This document shows positions 22,886-24,259 of a stretch of 24,259 bases of DNA, in pieces (position 1 is the stretch's first letter; the number at the start of each line of letters is the position of its first letter). The notes beneath the pieces were generated by a model that was not told where the DNA came from, did no database searches, and worked only from the letters and a program-made list of their open reading frames with translations. The position numbers and the translations under genes were made by a program. The stretch covers positions 1-24,259 of the forward strand of contig DGQT01000069.1 in NCBI GenBank assembly GCA_002390845.1, read 5' to 3'. This DNA is from Chitinophagaceae bacterium UBA4407. GTDB lineage: Bacteria; Bacteroidota; Bacteroidia; Chitinophagales; Chitinophagaceae.

Positions 22886-22934
22886 GTAAAAGTGTGCGAC
22901 GCAAGGATGCTAAATTGAAATACAATTGCCCGGT
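22886..22934 (+). repeat. Dispersed intergenic element, unit 12
   Basis: The unit reads GTAAAAGTGTGCGACGCAAG, a 22-bp spacer starting GATGCTAAATTGAAATA, then GCCCGGT. AGTTCA lies about 21 bases before the GTAA in place of the AGCTCA box. It sits between cdsA and psd, with the tail toward psd. Confidence 0.8.
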
Positions 22935-22997
22935 TCATAAAACTTCTTTCTTAATGTATTGGTTTTACTGAAGCTGCGGCCTTGTAAGTTCTTCTCT

Positions 22998-23005
22998 TAT
23001 ATTTG
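22998..23005 (+). promoter_or_regulatory. Possible -7 promoter element for psd
   Basis: TATATTTG matches TAnnTTTG exactly and ends 17 bases before the psd ATG, giving a very short leader. No TTG lies at the usual 19-21 bp distance; the nearest, at 22982-22984, is only 13 bp away. It suggests psd can be transcribed separately from cdsA. Confidence 0.4.
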
Positions 23006-23022
23006 CGGTTCAAACCCGTTAC

Positions 23023-23691
23023 ATGACTATTCACAAGGAAGGATATAAATCAATCGGCATCGCTGCTTTGCTTTTTGGTTTTATTAATATTATTTCGTTT
23101 AATTTTTTAAGTGCTGCAATGCCGTGGCTGGCTGTGGCAATTTTCATCGTTACACTTGGATTATTTCTTTTTCTTGTTTCTTTTTTCAGGATACCCAACC
23201 GTCAACTTACCATTAACGAAAACCAGATAATTTGTCCTGCCGATGGTAAGGTGGTAGTGATTGAAGAAATAATTGACGTAGAATATTTTAAAGATAAACG
23301 CATACAGGTAAGTATTTTTATGAGTCCGGCCAATGTGCATGTAAACCGTAACCCGATCAATGGTTTGGTAAAATACAATCAATACCACAAAGGAAAATAC
23401 CTGGTGGCATGGCACCCGAAATCTTCTACAGAAAATGAACGGCACAGTGTGGTGATCGAAAACAGTAAAGGAATTGTTCTGGTAAAACAGATTGCGGGGG
23501 CATTGGCAAAACGTATCTGCAATTATTTAGCGGTTGGAGATAATGTAAAGCAAGGTGAAGAACTGGGCTTTATAAAGTTCGGGAGCCGTGTAGATGTATT
23601 ACTACCCATTGGCACTAATATTAACGTGCAATTAAACCAGGTGGTACAGGGTGGCGTAACAGTGTTGGCAAGCTTTACTCCTAAAGCTTAA
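23023..23691 (+). CDS. psd: Phosphatidylserine decarboxylase proenzyme (short form)
   Basis: The 222-residue protein starts with two membrane segments (about 12-50), then a beta-rich core: CPADGKVVVIEEI, FMSPANVHVNRNPINGLV and VVIENSKGIVLVKQIAGALA. The self-cleavage site is Gly187-Ser188 in IKFGSRVDVLLP. Ser188 becomes the pyruvoyl group of the small alpha chain (about 35 residues). The enzyme turns phosphatidylserine into phosphatidylethanolamine at the inner membrane. The length fits the short, archaeal-like Psd type usual in Bacteroidota rather than the roughly 320-residue E. coli form. It follows cdsA after a 170-bp gap holding element unit 12 and has its own candidate -7 box. Confidence 0.94.
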   Translation: MTIHKEGYKSIGIAALLFGFINIISFNFLSAAMPWLAVAIFIVTLGLFLFLVSFFRIPNRQLTINENQIICPADGKVVVIEEIIDVEYFKDKRIQVSIFMSPANVHVNRNPINGLVKYNQYHKGKYLVAWHPKSSTENERHSVVIENSKGIVLVKQIAGALAKRICNYLAVGDNVKQGEELGFIKFGSRVDVLLPIGTNINVQLNQVVQGGVTVLASFTPKA

Positions 23692-23750
23692 ATGGATAAT
23701 AAAGGTGAAGGATATGCAGAATGAATTTTCTTCTTTCATATAATTAGATC

Positions 23751-24259
23751 ATGAAAAAACTATTGCTGCTTACCGGCCTGCTTTTATTGCTGGCCGCTGA
23801 AATATTACGCGTCTATTTTATTATGCCTTTCCCTGGCAGCCAGGAATCTGCAACCATTAATATTGCCTACTTTCTCGACCAATATATTTGGTATATCCGT
23901 ATCATATTATGGGTGCTGATCGCAGTTCCTTTATACAAGGCGCTAACAAAAAATAAAACATGGGCCAAGGTTTTACTGGCACTTTTCCTTGTATTATACA
24001 GCCTTGTTTTTTATGCATTCAATTTTAAGTTCCTTGCAGATAAAATGTTTTATCAGCCACAAAATAAAACCCTCGCTGCTGTTGCAGAAAATAAAGTGGG
24101 TTTAGAGAAGCTGGTAATTGGCATAGCCCTTAACGGAGAAGCAAAGGCCTACCCAATAGAGATCATTGGTTACCACCACCAGGTACAGGACACACTTGCA
24201 GGCCAACCGATCATGGTTACTTACTGCACCGTATGCAGAACAGGCAGGGTTTTCAGCCC
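23751..24259 (+). CDS. DUF3179 domain membrane protein (partial, cut by window end)
   Basis: The frame opens ATGAAAAAACTATTGCTGCT and stays open for 169 codons to the window end, so the 3' part is missing. Three hydrophobic segments come first: residues 3-25 (LLLLTGLLLLLAAEI), about 48-62 (IIRLWVLIAVPL-like) and 71-90 (VLLALFLVLYSLVFYAF). The DUF3179 region follows: VIGIALNGEAKAYPIEII, then GYHHQVQDTLAGQPIMVTYC with the TYCTVCRTG cysteine pair. The family is of unknown function; the CxxC-like pair and histidines hint at metal or thiol chemistry, which is inference. It starts 59 bases after psd on the same strand and may be cotranscribed. Confidence 0.8.
   Translation, partial: MKKLLLLTGLLLLLAAEILRVYFIMPFPGSQESATINIAYFLDQYIWYIRIILWVLIAVPLYKALTKNKTWAKVLLALFLVLYSLVFYAFNFKFLADKMFYQPQNKTLAAVAENKVGLEKLVIGIALNGEAKAYPIEIIGYHHQVQDTLAGQPIMVTYCTVCRTGRVFS

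Noticed and set aside
814..22934. The dispersed TGCGACGCAA elements as a CRISPR array
   Set aside because: Copies lie hundreds to thousands of bases apart in both orientations with genes between them; there is no regular spacer array and no cas gene.
1..24259. tRNA, rRNA or transposase genes
   Set aside because: No cloverleaf-like gap sequence, no rRNA stretch and no transposase or integrase motif was found in any frame.

Overview
The window looks like a chromosomal segment of a Bacteroidota bacterium, most likely of the Chitinophagaceae/Sphingobacteriia side. The reasons are a type IX secretion (T9SS) C-terminal sorting domain, delta-60 type secreted repeats, Shine-Dalgarno-poor starts, a typA promoter of the Bacteroidota type (TTG, 19 bp, TAnnTTTG), and typical neighbours such as DUF3820, DUF2007, CPBP protease and short-form Psd. 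The family assignment is inference; the phylum is fairly safe. No rRNA, tRNA or CRISPR array was seen.

Left part (about 1-11100): an exopolysaccharide/capsule locus on the minus strand. Transcription runs from a six-SLBB outer-membrane export protein (8628-11063) and a Wzz-type chain-length protein (7576-8625), across a 222-bp repeat-filled gap, into a tight operon of Gfo/Idh/MocA sugar dehydrogenase, Wzx-like flippase, hexapeptide acyltransferase, NodB-like deacetylase and asparagine synthase asnB. The middle genes (about 2738-6337) are visibly more AT-rich than their flanks, as is common for horizontally exchanged polysaccharide genes. No glycosyltransferase is present here. Beyond asnB lies a truncated delta-60 protein remnant inside a patch of low-complexity intergenic repeats.

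Middle part (11064-18200): a T9SS-secreted beta-propeller-like protein, a fatty-acid desaturase, a DUF3820 protein, a small alpha/beta protein and the ribosome-associated GTPase TypA/BipA. A clear bidirectional terminator sits before typA's 3' end and a strong promoter overlaps an inverted repeat upstream of it.

Right part (18200-24259): two orphan AT-rich small genes, one of them flanked by imperfect direct repeats that read as decayed coding ends; dusB; a CPBP protease plus DUF2007 pair; then the phospholipid genes cdsA and psd, and the start of a DUF3179 membrane protein cut by the window end.

The most striking non-gene signal is a family of at least 12 dispersed intergenic elements (about 50 bp core, 75-85 bp with the left box). 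Each has a GTACAAG box, a TGCGACGCA-type palindrome, a spacer of constant length (21-23 bp) but variable sequence, and a GCCGGGT-like box. Three copies carry a variant palindrome with a compensatory C/G to T/A pair change. They occupy almost every transcription-unit boundary, their tails point toward the nearest gene, and two intergenic regions hold head-to-head pairs.
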